This document shows positions 9,124 through 17,662 of a stretch of DNA of 64,000 nucleotides, piece by piece. The DNA comes from Sneathiella sp. P13V-1 (GTDB taxonomy: Bacteria > Pseudomonadota > Alphaproteobacteria > Sneathiellales > Sneathiellaceae): contig NZ_WYEU01000001.1 in assembly GCF_015143595.1 (NCBI RefSeq), forward strand, positions 930,001 through 994,000. Direction: 5' to 3'. Both the position numbers and the translations under genes were made by a program. Below the pieces are notes generated by a model, which saw nothing but the letters and a program-made list of their open reading frames with translations, searched no databases and was not told the DNA's origin. The stretch's first letter is position 1. Every line of letters begins with the position of its first letter.

Positions 9124-10334
9124 AGTTCTACTCCCAACGCGTCGGCAACGGTAAAGATGTCTTTGTCGCCCCGGCCGGAAAGGTTGACCACGATGATATG
9201 ATCCTTCGGCTTGTTCGGGGCCAGTTTTTCAAGATAGGCGAGCGCGTGACTGGATTCCAGCGCTGGAATAATCCCCTCAAGACGGCAGCAAAGCTGGAAC
9301 GCTTCCAACGCTTCGTCATCGGTCGCGCTTACATATTCAACGCGCCCCGTATCATTGAGCCATGAATGTTCCGGACCGATGCCCGGATAATCAAGACCGG
9401 CAGAAATGGAGTGGGCTTCGATAATCTGACCATCATCATCTTGCAGCAGATAGGTGCGGTTACCGTGAAGAACACCCGGGCGGCCGCCTTTCAGCGATGC
9501 AGCGTGCTTGTCGGTGTCCAGACCTTTACCCGCGGCCTCAACACCGTAGATGTCGATTTTTTCATCATCCAGGAACGGATGGAACAGGCCCATAGCGTTA
9601 GATCCACCACCAATGCAGGCCAGAAGCGTATCCGGCAGTCGGCCTTCCAGTTTCATGATCTGGCTGCGCACTTCTTCGCCGATGACATTCTGGAAGTCAC
9701 GTACCAGCTGTGGGTAAGGGTGAGGGCCGGCAACAGTGCCAATAATATAGAAAGTATCATCTACATTGGTCACCCAGTCACGAAGCGCTTCGTTCATGGC
9801 ATCTTTCAAGGTGCTGGAGCCTGACGTTACCGGAATAACTTCCGCGCCCATCAGTTTCATGCGAAACACGTTTGGTTGCTGGCGGGCGATATCTGTGGCG
9901 CCCATATAAATGGTGCAAGGCAGACCAAAGCGGGCCGCAACAGTTGCGGTGGCCACACCATGCTGACCGGCACCGGTTTCCGCAATAATGCGTTTCTTGC
10001 CCATACGAAGGGCCAGCAGGATCTGCCCCATGCAGTTATTGATCTTGTGCGCCCCTGTGTGGTTCAGATCTTCCCGTTTCAGGTAGATCTTGGCACCGCC
10101 GAAATGTTCCGTCAGGCGTTCTGCAAAATAAAGCGGGCTTTCACGGCCCACATAATGTTTCAGCAGACCGTTCAATTGTTCGGCAAATTCCGGATCTTTC
10201 TTTGACGCTTCATAAGCGTCGTTCAGTTCCAGAATAAGAGGCATCAGGGTTTCAGCAACAAACTGGCCGCCGAAAATACCAAAATGGCCTGTCTCGTCAG
10301 GTCCCGCCCGATATGTATTTAACTGCTGTGACAT
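9120..10334 (-). CDS. trpB: Tryptophan synthase subunit beta
   Basis: A 404-residue PLP enzyme. The PLP lysine is K97 in HTGAHKINN, the phosphate-binding loop is [10 protein letters not shown] and the C-terminal motif is NLSGRGDKD. It condenses indole with serine to give tryptophan. The ATG at 10334 has GGA at a spacing of 6, and the protein then begins [20 protein letters not shown] as in other TrpB; a 15-codon extension to 10379 would overlap trpF and has no family support. It follows trpF after 19 bases. Confidence 0.96.
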   Translation of the reverse strand: MSQQLNTYRAGPDETGHFGIFGGQFVAETLMPLILELNDAYEASKKDPEFAEQLNGLLKHYVGRESPLYFAERLTEHFGGAKIYLKREDLNHTGAHKINNCMGQILLALRMGKKRIIAETGAGQHGVATATVAARFGLPCTIYMGATDIARQQPNVFRMKLMGAEVIPVTSGSSTLKDAMNEALRDWVTNVDDTFYIIGTVAGPHPYPQLVRDFQNVIGEEVRSQIMKLEGRLPDTLLACIGGGSNAMGLFHPFLDDEKIDIYGVEAAGKGLDTDKHAASLKGGRPGVLHGNRTYLLQDDDGQIIEAHSISAGLDYPGIGPEHSWLNDTGRVEYVSATDDEALEAFQLCCRLEGIIPALESSHALAYLEKLAPNKPKDHIIVVNLSGRGDKDIFTVADALGVEL

Positions 10335-10353
10335 ATTTAATCCAATTCCATCA

Positions 10354-11004
10354 CTATATACTGTGCACCTTCTGGACAAAGTCCCGGATCATGTCCGGGT
10401 CTTTGACACCAGCCCAGAACTCGGCTCCAGACGAGGTATCCACGATAGTTGCACCGCTGATTTCTACAGCTTGTTCCACATTTTCTGTATCCAGTCCACC
10501 TGCCAGCATCCAGGGAAGCGGGAACTCTCTATTTTGCAGCATCCGCCAGTCAAAAACGAGCCCATTTCCACCCGGTAGCGCATTTTTCAGGTCTTTTGGC
10601 GCCTTCGCATCAAACAGCAGCATGTCACAGACGGAAAAGTAACTTTTCGCAGCATCAAGATCCGCTTCTTCTGCAATTTTAAGGGCCTTCATAACCTGAC
10701 TTTGCGACAGAGATTTAATCTCTGCCACACGGTCCGGTGTTTCGCTGCCATGCAGTTGAAGGATATCTGGTTGTACGTGTTTCATGACCTCAAGGATCAG
10801 GTCATCATCCGCATCTACAAGAAGGGCCACTTTTTTAACGTGAGCGGGTACCGTGGAGGCAAGTTGTCCCGCTTGTTCAGGTGTGACAGAGCGAGGGCTT
10901 TTGGGGAAAAAAACAAACCCCACGTAATCTACATCGACATCCACAGCAACCTGAAGGTTGGTGAAATCGGAAAGGCCGCAGATTTTTACCGCAACGTGAC
11001 CCAT
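10354..11004 (-). CDS. trpF: Phosphoribosylanthranilate isomerase
   Basis: A 216-residue (beta/alpha)8 enzyme beginning VKICGLSD, where C9 is the catalytic cysteine; LQLHGSE and the C-terminal DTSSGAE motif with the catalytic aspartate are present. It performs the Amadori rearrangement of phosphoribosylanthranilate in tryptophan synthesis. The ATG follows the pyrF TAA directly with no gap, so the pair is probably translationally coupled. trpE, G, D and C are not in the window. Confidence 0.94.
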   Translation of the reverse strand: MGHVAVKICGLSDFTNLQVAVDVDVDYVGFVFFPKSPRSVTPEQAGQLASTVPAHVKKVALLVDADDDLILEVMKHVQPDILQLHGSETPDRVAEIKSLSQSQVMKALKIAEEADLDAAKSYFSVCDMLLFDAKAPKDLKNALPGGNGLVFDWRMLQNREFPLPWMLAGGLDTENVEQAVEISGATIVDTSSGAEFWAGVKDPDMIRDFVQKVHSI

Positions 11005-11712
11005 TTAGGACAGGCTTTCCAGAACGTCGGTGACCGCCTTTTTCGGATCCACAGCCGCAGCAATCGGGCGACCGATAACCAGATAATCTGCCCCATCATT
11101 CAGGGCTTCTGGCGGTGTTTTTACGCGCTTTTGGTCGCCATGGTCGCTGCCTGCCGGGCGAATACCTGGGACCACCAGTTTGAAATCCGGACCAAATTCA
11201 CGGCGAAGGGCGGCAATTTCAAGGGGGCTGCAGATGACGCCATCTGCGCCGTTTTCCTTGGCGAGAGCCGCAAGGCGAAGTACTTGATCGCTGGCCTGAT
11301 CATTAACACCTACCGCGTTAAGGTCAGCATCATCCATGCTGGTCAGAACCGTAACGGCGAGGATCCAGGGCGCACTTGCGCCAAATTCTGCGGCTGCATC
11401 GGCGGCGGCACGGATCATGGCCGGTCCCCCACTTGCGTGGATGGTCATCATGTTCGGACTCATGGTCTGTGTGGCGGCGCGAACGGCGCCTGCAACCGTA
11501 TTTGGAATGTCGTGAAACTTCAGATCCAGAAATAGCGGGGTTTTGTTGCCCACAACCTTCATGATCCCCTCCGGCCCGAAGGCGGTGAAGAACTCTTTTC
11601 CAAGTTTGATACCACCGGTCAGGCCATCGATCGCATTTGCCACGTCTTTGGCGGCGCTCAGGTCGTTTTTGTCGATCGCGGTGAAGACCGGATTGGAAGG
11701 TATCTGTCTCAT
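11005..11712 (-). CDS. pyrF: Orotidine 5'-phosphate decarboxylase
   Basis: A 235-residue TIM-barrel enzyme with the signature FLDLKFHDIPNTV, which supplies catalytic D63, K65 and D68; VVPGIRPAG and YLVIGRPI form the phosphate-binding loops. It decarboxylates OMP to UMP, the last step of de novo pyrimidine synthesis. It is the first gene of the leftward pyrF-trpFBA-accD-folC block, with about 175 bases of upstream space that also holds the terminator of the GST-like gene. Confidence 0.95.
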   Translation of the reverse strand: MRQIPSNPVFTAIDKNDLSAAKDVANAIDGLTGGIKLGKEFFTAFGPEGIMKVVGNKTPLFLDLKFHDIPNTVAGAVRAATQTMSPNMMTIHASGGPAMIRAAADAAAEFGASAPWILAVTVLTSMDDADLNAVGVNDQASDQVLRLAALAKENGADGVICSPLEIAALRREFGPDFKLVVPGIRPAGSDHGDQKRVKTPPEALNDGADYLVIGRPIAAAVDPKKAVTDVLESLS

Positions 11713-11821
11713 GAAGGATGCTCAATTTTGTCTAAATGGCAAAAAGTCACTGGATAATAGCCATTTTCGCATGAAAGTGAAGCGATAGAAGGGGAAAATG
11801 GCAAAATTGTGAAATATGAGC

Positions 11822-11853
11822 AAAAACGGCAGAATCCTGATCAGGCTCTGCCG
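11822..11853 (-). terminator. Rho-independent terminator after GST-like gene
   Basis: On the reverse strand CGGCAGA and TCTGCCG pair around a loop that itself contains CCTGATCAGG, and five T residues follow. It lies about 35 bases past the GST-like stop and separates that gene from pyrF. Confidence 0.75.
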
Positions 11854-11887
11854 AATTATTCAGAAAACAGACGGTGGTTTTTTAAAT

Positions 11888-12628
11888 TTACGGGGTAAAC
11901 TTCGTCTTCTCACCACCACCACGAGAGGCGTCACTCCAGAAACCACTTTTCATCCGCTCGCTATATTGGATCAGGTTTGGAGATTTCTTCAAAATTTCCA
12001 AAAGACGCGTTTGTGTCGGATCATAAAGGATGTTTGCTAGAAGCCCATAAGCGGAAGCATCGGTTAGCGTTGGGCTATCACCCAGAAAATAAGTGCCCTC
12101 TCCAAGAATAGTGGAAAGTGTGTTTAAGTCATCTTCTGCCATCTGATAAATCTCATCCCGCGTATGCCGGGCAATGCCTTGGGATTTAAGAAGGGCCCCC
12201 ATGGCTTTATGCGCTTTGTTGGAAATGAAGCCCCGAATAAAGAAGGGAACACCAGAGAAGACAAGCTTCTTAAAGGGCTCCCACCCTACAGGATCTGCCC
12301 ATCTGGAATAGACAAGAATAAAATAGAGATGTTCTTCGACCATCCGACGCACAAGCAGGCCCTTTGCTTTGTCTTCGGGATTGAGGCCTTCTTCCTTTAG
12401 GCCGTGTTTGGCTTGGAGCGCCTCAATAATAAGCTCGCTATCTCCCATTACCTGATTGTCAAAAGAAACGAATGGGACCTTTCCCTTTGGACCCATCTTC
12501 ATCGGAGAAAACTCTACATCGTAGGGTAGTTTGTTCATCCGAAGCCATGTTTCGAGTTTCAGGCCGAACGGGCTTGGTTGCATATTTATAAAAGCCGGGA
12601 ATTGGTGCACGGTGAGGGGGGCTGACAT
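11888..12628 (-). CDS. Glutathione S-transferase-like (metaxin/Fax type) protein
   Basis: A 246-residue two-domain protein. The N-terminal thioredoxin-like half (VHQFPAFINMQPSPFGLKLE to about residue 75, with GDSELIIEAL as the glutathione-site-like SNAIL segment) and the helical C-terminal half (GDSPTLTDASAYGLLANIL) match metaxin/failed-axon-connection type GST proteins. A canonical catalytic Ser/Cys near the N-terminus is not evident. Its role is probably detoxification or redox handling; the substrate is unknown. The ATG at 12628 has AAGGA 6 bases upstream; a TTG five codons earlier overlaps that site and was rejected. It faces a YafY-type regulator. Confidence 0.8.
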   Translation of the reverse strand: MSAPLTVHQFPAFINMQPSPFGLKLETWLRMNKLPYDVEFSPMKMGPKGKVPFVSFDNQVMGDSELIIEALQAKHGLKEEGLNPEDKAKGLLVRRMVEEHLYFILVYSRWADPVGWEPFKKLVFSGVPFFIRGFISNKAHKAMGALLKSQGIARHTRDEIYQMAEDDLNTLSTILGEGTYFLGDSPTLTDASAYGLLANILYDPTQTRLLEILKKSPNLIQYSERMKSGFWSDASRGGGEKTKFTP

Positions 12629-12689
12629 TTGGTATCCTTTCAAAGTCTCGCGCTGTTGTGATCAGTTCTGAGCTTGATATCAGACCCCA

Positions 12690-12709
12690 ACTGACAACAT
12701 ACTGTCAGT
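12690..12709. promoter_or_regulatory. Candidate operator for YafY-type regulator
   Basis: ACTGACA and TGTCAGT form a perfect 7-bp inverted repeat with a 6-base spacer between the divergent GST-like gene and the regulator. It overlaps a possible regulator promoter (TTGATA, 18 bases, CATACT). Position and symmetry suggest an operator for both genes; this is inference. Confidence 0.5.
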
Positions 12710-12733
12710 AATGTTCATCAAGGATCAAAACTC

Positions 12734-13435
12734 ATGCGCCGTGCGGATCGCTTATTTCAGCTTATCCAAATCCTGCAACGTCAAGACGGTATTGTGACAG
12801 CGGACAAACTGGCAGAAGAGATGGAGCTGTCGGAGAGAACCATCTACCGGTATATCCAGGATCTGATCGCCAATCGTGTTCCCATAAAAGGGGAGCGCGG
12901 CGTTGGTTATATGTTGGACAAAGGCTATGACATGCCGCCTCTGATGTTCACCGAAGAAGAAATTGATGCGCTTATGCTTGGGGCCAGCTGGGTCGTCAAT
13001 AATGGGGATCCCCATATCAAAAGGGCGGCGTCCGACATCCTGAAAAAGGTTGAGGCGGTCTTACCCGCTGATCGGCGGTCCTTAATGCAGAAGGCTCGGC
13101 AGGTTGTCCCCATTGTGGAGAGCGCCCCTGAGATTTCGATTTCCATGCCAGAAGTGAGGCAAGCCATTCGAGAGCAAAAAAAGGCCCGCACCAAGTATGT
13201 GAGAGAAGATGGCGCAGCGTCGGAGCGTATCCTGTATCCGCTGCTGACGGTGTTTTTTCAGAACATTCAGTTGCTGGTTTGCTGGTGTGAATTGCGTCAG
13301 AGCTTTCGCAATTTCAGAATGGACCGGTTTCAGGAATTTGAAATGCTGGAAGAGGGTTTTCCAGCAAATGTTGCGAGGGATCTGGATGTTTACCTTAAGC
13401 GGCAGCGCCAAGCGACAGAAGAAAATCAGACCTAA
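12734..13435 (+). CDS. YafY-family transcriptional regulator (HTH_11 plus WYL)
   Basis: A 233-residue regulator. Residues 5-60 are a winged HTH_11 domain (LAEEMELSERTIYRYIQDLI), and residues about 135-225 are a WYL-type ligand-sensing domain (EQKKARTKYVREDG, then ILYPLLTVFF). Such proteins usually repress or activate a divergent gene, here the GST-like gene, and themselves. AAGGA stands 10 bases before the ATG. Convergent with lapA, 11 bases away. The ligand is unknown. Confidence 0.88.
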   Translation: MRRADRLFQLIQILQRQDGIVTADKLAEEMELSERTIYRYIQDLIANRVPIKGERGVGYMLDKGYDMPPLMFTEEEIDALMLGASWVVNNGDPHIKRAASDILKKVEAVLPADRRSLMQKARQVVPIVESAPEISISMPEVRQAIREQKKARTKYVREDGAASERILYPLLTVFFQNIQLLVCWCELRQSFRNFRMDRFQEFEMLEEGFPANVARDLDVYLKRQRQATEENQT

Positions 13436-13446
13436 AGAACAAAGCC

Positions 13447-13806
13447 TTATGCAGCAGAATCTTTTCGATGGTCCGCCAGTTTTAAAAGGTGGTCTGCGTC
13501 TTTGGCGATGGCTGCATCCTGCGCGGCCATTTCTCGCTCAAGCCGGCTAACCACACCTTTCAGGCGGAGGACTTCCTGCTTGTTGGCGCGATTTTCACGG
13601 CGCGCTTTACCGTCCGCCATCCAAGTTCTGAAAGCGCCGAGGATAACCCCCAGAAAGCCACCAGAGAGGATGAGAATGAAGAGGGGAATATCCATAACAA
13701 AAGGCAGAGGAAACAAAGAGAAGGTCACCGTGTCCCTGTTTCCGATGCTCAGTGTAATAATGATCAGACCCAAGATAGCGAGAAACGCCCAGGAGATATA
13801 TTTCAC
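13447..13806 (-). CDS. lapA: LapA-domain (DUF1049) inner-membrane protein
   Basis: A 119-residue protein with two N-terminal helices (AILGLIIITLSIGNRD and MDIPLFILILSGGFLGVILG) and a cytoplasmic coiled-coil tail (LRLKGVVSRLEREMAAQDAA), the layout of LapA. In E. coli LapA works with LapB in controlling LPS synthesis through LpxC turnover; no lapB is next door here. The GTG at 13806 has AAAGG at a spacing of 8; a GTG two codons earlier is an alternative. It closes the aroA-cmk-rpsA-sppA-ihfB block. Confidence 0.82.
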   Translation of the reverse strand: MKYISWAFLAILGLIIITLSIGNRDTVTFSLFPLPFVMDIPLFILILSGGFLGVILGAFRTWMADGKARRENRANKQEVLRLKGVVSRLEREMAAQDAAIAKDADHLLKLADHRKDSAA

Positions 13807-13855
13807 GATCACTGCCTTTAAATAAGTACTTTGGTTGGTCAGATCTTACGGGGGT

Positions 13856-14137
13856 TTATTTGCTGTTCAAGCGCTCCCGAAGTTCTTTTCCGCATTTGAA
13901 GTAAGGTACATATTTCTTTTCAACCTGCACTGCTTCGCCTGTGCGTGGGTTACGTCCCACACGGGCGGCGCGCTCTTTGGTTGAAAAAGCACCAAAACCT
14001 CTAAGCTCGACCCGGTCACCCCGTGCCATCGCGTCAGAGATTTCATCAAAAATTGTCGTCACAATCTGCTCTACGTCCCGCAGATACAGATTTGGGTTTT
14101 TTTCCGCGAGAAGTGCAATCAGTTCCGACTTAATCAT
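13856..14137 (-). CDS. ihfB: Integration host factor subunit beta
   Basis: A 93-residue HU/IHF-family DNA-bending protein. It has [20 protein letters not shown] at the N-terminus, the VELRGFGAF turn and the [11 protein letters not shown] arm that inserts in the DNA minor groove. IHF-beta acts with IHF-alpha in nucleoid structure, site-specific recombination and sigma-54 promoters (rpoN is also in this window). The ATG at 14137 has GGGGG 7 bases upstream; a TTG five codons earlier is not needed. The neighbourhood rpsA-ihfB is widely conserved. Confidence 0.95.
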   Translation of the reverse strand: MIKSELIALLAEKNPNLYLRDVEQIVTTIFDEISDAMARGDRVELRGFGAFSTKERAARVGRNPRTGEAVQVEKKYVPYFKCGKELRERLNSK

Positions 14138-14184
14138 TCTACGTGCCCCCAATCGTCTGTTGTAATACAGCGGTTTTTTATAAT

Positions 14185-15102
14185 TCAGTTCCTGTTGGCA
14201 CTAGGGTGCCAAAGCGAAACAAGTCCGTCAAGTGTAAGCCGTTCAGATATAACGCTTTTCCCTAACATTCCTTCCAAAAGCTGGTCTACAAGCCCTTTTG
14301 GTGGCCCATATTCATGGATCAGTGTGGGAAGATGTCCGGGAATCTGCCTGTCCGATTCCAGCCAGCGCCGCGCTTCATAGAGGCCACCAAGCTGATCGAT
14401 CAGGCCATTTGTCACGGCTTTTTTACCAATATAAATGCCACCATTGGCAAGTGCTTCTGCCTCTTCGCGGCTAATCGGGCGTCTCTCTGTCACCAGATCC
14501 ACAAACCACTCGTGGGTTGAAGAGACCATTTCCTGCAAGTTCGCCCGGCCTGCAGCTGACAAAGGCTTAAACGGTGATGGCTCGCCTTTTAACTCTCCGG
14601 AAGTAATGGCATCACCTTTGATGCCCAATGTGTCCATAAGCTCGGAAAATTCGGTAAGCTGAATAATGACACCGATAGATCCGGTAATTGAGCTTTCGCC
14701 CGCGAAGATCTGCTCGCCTGCCAAGGCCGTCAGATATCCGCCGGATGCCCCAACTGTCCCGATCACAGAGATAACAGGCTTCTTTTCGGCCACGCGGCGC
14801 AGGGACTTATAAAGTCGTTCGCTGCCATAGGTGGAGCCGCCGGGGCTGTTGATATAGACGATCAGCGCCTTGGCGGTATCGTCTTCCAGAATTCCTTGAA
14901 TGGCTTCTTGTCGCCATTCGTCTTCAACAATCACATTGTTGATATTGAGCCGCGCCACGTGATCTTCCGCAATCTCATCAGCGGACATGCCAACAAACAT
15001 ACCGATGACAATAAGCAGAAGGATAACGGCTGCTGCGCGCCAAAAAAACAGGCGCCGTTTTGCACGGCGCCTGTCATGATGTGTAAAAGTCTCAGAAGAC
15101 AT
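14185..15102 (-). CDS. sppA: Signal peptide peptidase SppA (short form)
   Basis: A 305-residue serine protease of the S49 family, the short bacterial form. A helix at residues 22-46 anchors it in the inner membrane. The core shows [18 protein letters not shown] and the nucleophile region [14 protein letters not shown] with the catalytic Ser, then SITGSIGVI. It degrades released signal peptides. Lies between rpsA and ihfB on the same strand; AAGGA is 10 bases before the ATG. Confidence 0.93.
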   Translation of the reverse strand: MSSETFTHHDRRRAKRRLFFWRAAAVILLLIVIGMFVGMSADEIAEDHVARLNINNVIVEDEWRQEAIQGILEDDTAKALIVYINSPGGSTYGSERLYKSLRRVAEKKPVISVIGTVGASGGYLTALAGEQIFAGESSITGSIGVIIQLTEFSELMDTLGIKGDAITSGELKGEPSPFKPLSAAGRANLQEMVSSTHEWFVDLVTERRPISREEAEALANGGIYIGKKAVTNGLIDQLGGLYEARRWLESDRQIPGHLPTLIHEYGPPKGLVDQLLEGMLGKSVISERLTLDGLVSLWHPSANRN

Positions 15103-15156
15103 AGATATCGATCCTTATCAATTTCATTGTGATCTGAGACCCAGAAGTCGTCAGAC

Positions 15157-16869
15157 TTATTCGTCACCACCTTCGGCTTTGCGCATTGCAGCACCGAGGA
15201 TATCACCGAGGGAAGCACCAGCATCGGAAGAGCCGTACTGAGCGACCGCTTCTTTCTCTTCTTCAACTTCCTTGGCTTTGATGGACAGTGAGACTTTACG
15301 AGTTTTGTTGTCGATGGATGTGATTTTCGCATCCAGCTTGTCACCAACCGCAAAGCGATCTGGACGCTGTTCTGCGCGATCACGGCTCAGATCACCCTTA
15401 CGGATAAAGCCTGTTACGCCTTCGGCAACTTCAACTTCAACACCAGCTTCCTGAGTTGCTGTTACAGTACATGTAACAACCGCGCCTTTACGCAGATCAT
15501 TTGCACCGGCAAATGGATCTTCAGACATCTGTTTGATGCCGAGGCTGATGCGTTCTTTCTCGATGTCGATGTCGAGAACTTTCGCAGTAACTTCGTCACC
15601 TTTGTTGTAGCTCTGGATGGCTTGCTCGCCTGGCTGTGACCAGTCGATGTCAGACATGTGAACCATGCCGTCAACGTCATTTTCCAGACCAACGAACAGA
15701 CCAAACTCAGTGATGTTCTTAACTTCACCTTTGATTACGCTGCCAACAGGAGTTGTTTCAGCGAATTTCTCCCAAGGATTGTCAAGGCACTGTTTCAGGC
15801 CAAGGCTGATACGACGACGGGATTCGTCCACTTCCAGAACCATAACTTCCACTTCCTGAGATGTGGAAACAATTTTGCCTGGGTGTACGTTTTTCTTAGT
15901 CCAGCTCATTTCGGAAACGTGGACAAGACCTTCAACACCTGGTTCCAGCTCAACAAACGCACCGTAATCAGTGATGTTTGTTACGCGGCCATTGAATTTG
16001 GCGTGCAGTGGGTATTTGGCTTCGAGGCTTTCCCATGGGTCAGTCTGAAGCTGTTTCATACCGAGGCTGATGCGCTGAGTGTCTTTTGTCAGGCGGATAA
16101 CCTGAACTTTAACAGTCTCACCGATTGTCAGAGCTTCGGATGGGTGGTTCACGCGGCGCCATGCAATGTCAGTGACGTGCAGCAGGCCGTCAACACCGCC
16201 GAGGTCAACGAACGCACCGTAATCGGTGATGTTCTTAACGACACCTTCAAGTGTCTGACCTTCTTCGAGTTTGCCGATTAGCTCAGTACGTGCTTCTGCG
16301 CGGCTTTCTTCAAGAACAGCACGGCGGGAAACAACGATGTTGCCACGACGACGATCCATTTTCAGGATCTGGAATGGCTGTGGAATGCCTTTCAGCGGAG
16401 AGATGTCGCGAACTGGGCGAACATCTACTTGACTACCAGGCAGGAAGGCAACGGCACCAGAAAGGTCAACTGTAAAGCCACCTTTAACGCTGCCGAAGAT
16501 AACGCCATCAACGCGTTGTTTGTCTTCAAAGGCAACTTCCAGTTTTTCCCATGCTTCTTCGCGACGTGCTTTGTCACGAGAAAGAACGGCTTCACCGGCT
16601 GTGTTTTCGATGCGTTCCAGAAATACTTCTACTGTGTCACCAACTTTGAGGTCGGCGTCCTGTCCTGGGGCTGCGAATTCCTTCAATGGAACGCGACCTT
16701 CGGATTTCAGTCCAACGTCGATAATGGCCAGGTCTTTTTCAATATTGACGACTGTACCTTTGATGACGGTGCCTTCGAGGCTGTCGCTGGCGCCATATGA
16801 CTCTTCCAGCATTGCCGCAAAATCTTCAATTGCAGGCATACCTTCTTCGGCGATTTCGGTATTTGACAT
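15157..16869 (-). CDS. rpsA: 30S ribosomal protein S1
   Basis: A 570-residue protein with six S1 RNA-binding repeats, recognised by repeated motifs such as VKNITDYGAFVDLGGVDGLL, VTNITDYGAFVELEPGVEGL and VKNITEFGLFVGLENDVDGM. S1 brings mRNA to the 30S subunit. The start MSNTEIAEEGMPAIEDFAAM at 16869 has AAGGA at a spacing of 7; an in-frame extension to 17004 has no family match and was rejected. It lies 156 bases after cmk, enough room for its own promoter. Confidence 0.97.
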   Translation of the reverse strand: MSNTEIAEEGMPAIEDFAAMLEESYGASDSLEGTVIKGTVVNIEKDLAIIDVGLKSEGRVPLKEFAAPGQDADLKVGDTVEVFLERIENTAGEAVLSRDKARREEAWEKLEVAFEDKQRVDGVIFGSVKGGFTVDLSGAVAFLPGSQVDVRPVRDISPLKGIPQPFQILKMDRRRGNIVVSRRAVLEESRAEARTELIGKLEEGQTLEGVVKNITDYGAFVDLGGVDGLLHVTDIAWRRVNHPSEALTIGETVKVQVIRLTKDTQRISLGMKQLQTDPWESLEAKYPLHAKFNGRVTNITDYGAFVELEPGVEGLVHVSEMSWTKKNVHPGKIVSTSQEVEVMVLEVDESRRRISLGLKQCLDNPWEKFAETTPVGSVIKGEVKNITEFGLFVGLENDVDGMVHMSDIDWSQPGEQAIQSYNKGDEVTAKVLDIDIEKERISLGIKQMSEDPFAGANDLRKGAVVTCTVTATQEAGVEVEVAEGVTGFIRKGDLSRDRAEQRPDRFAVGDKLDAKITSIDNKTRKVSLSIKAKEVEEEKEAVAQYGSSDAGASLGDILGAAMRKAEGGDE

Positions 16870-17025
16870 TTTGATTTCCTTAAATCTGATCCAACTATCA
16901 TGCCTCACCATTTCTGGCGGATCGGAGGCCTCCTGTTTTCCAGTTCTAAAAGTCGCGCGCATGGAAAACGCTATATAAGTCAGCCCCTGCGCGGGCGGGG
17001 CCATTCCTGAGTTTGGATGTTGAGA

Positions 17026-17652
17026 TCAGTCAGAGGTTTTTTCTGAAATAATTTCAACGGCCTTTTCAAGAGCCGCCTCTATATCCAATTTTGTTGTATC
17101 AAGCAAGTAGGCATCGTCAGCTTTTGCAAGGGGTGCGGACTTTCTGCCACTATCGCGGGCGTCCCGGGCTTCAAGGTCTTTGAGGACCTCTTCAAAAGTA
17201 ACCGTTTCACCCTTGCCCAAAAGCTCTGTATGGCGGCGTCTGGCCCGCTCTTCTGCGGAGGCGGTTACGAAGAGTTTTACATCCGCATCCGGACAGACAA
17301 CAGTGCCGATGTCACGACCGTCTAACACCGCGCCTTCCGGGGTTTTCGCTACATTTCGCTGGTACTCCAGAAGGGCATCACGGACCCCCTGATTGACAGC
17401 TACTTTGGAGGCGGCATTGCCGGTTTCCTCTGCTCGAAGGTCGGGATCGGTCGGGTCAATTTCACCTACATGGGCCGCGGCGGCCACAGCGGCTTCCTGA
17501 TCTTCCGGGTCCTGACCCGCGCGGATCATGTAAAGGCCAACAGCCCGGTAAAGGGCGCCCGTATCCAGATATTTATGCCCAAAATGGGCAGCGATTCGTC
17601 GGGCGAGGGTCCCTTTTCCGGCAGCGACAGGTCCATCAACAGCAATAATCAT
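17026..17652 (-). CDS. cmk: Cytidylate kinase
   Basis: A 208-residue P-loop kinase (GPVAAGKGT at residues 7-15, LDTGALYRAVGLY, and LDGRDIGTVVCPDADVKLFV), which phosphorylates CMP and dCMP. The ATG follows the aroA stop by 10 bases, with AAGG at the stop codon itself, so translation is probably coupled to aroA. The aroA-cmk-rpsA order is a classic proteobacterial arrangement. Confidence 0.96.
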   Translation of the reverse strand: MIIAVDGPVAAGKGTLARRIAAHFGHKYLDTGALYRAVGLYMIRAGQDPEDQEAAVAAAAHVGEIDPTDPDLRAEETGNAASKVAVNQGVRDALLEYQRNVAKTPEGAVLDGRDIGTVVCPDADVKLFVTASAEERARRRHTELLGKGETVTFEEVLKDLEARDARDSGRKSAPLAKADDAYLLDTTKLDIEAALEKAVEIISEKTSD

Positions 17653-17662
17653 GACCGTAACC

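Noticed and set aside
10702-11535. A 277-codon plus-strand frame opposite trpF and pyrF
   Set aside because: Both genes on the reverse strand have intact catalytic motifs; this frame has no ribosome site and no recognisable domain.
14195-14212. TTGGCAC-TAGG-GTGCCAA hairpin near the sppA 3' end as a terminator
   Set aside because: It lies inside the last sppA codons and no T run follows on the reverse strand; it may be only a coding coincidence.
16870-17004. N-terminal extension of rpsA
   Set aside because: S1 proteins begin at the chosen ATG, which has a good AAGGA site; the extension covers the likely promoter region.
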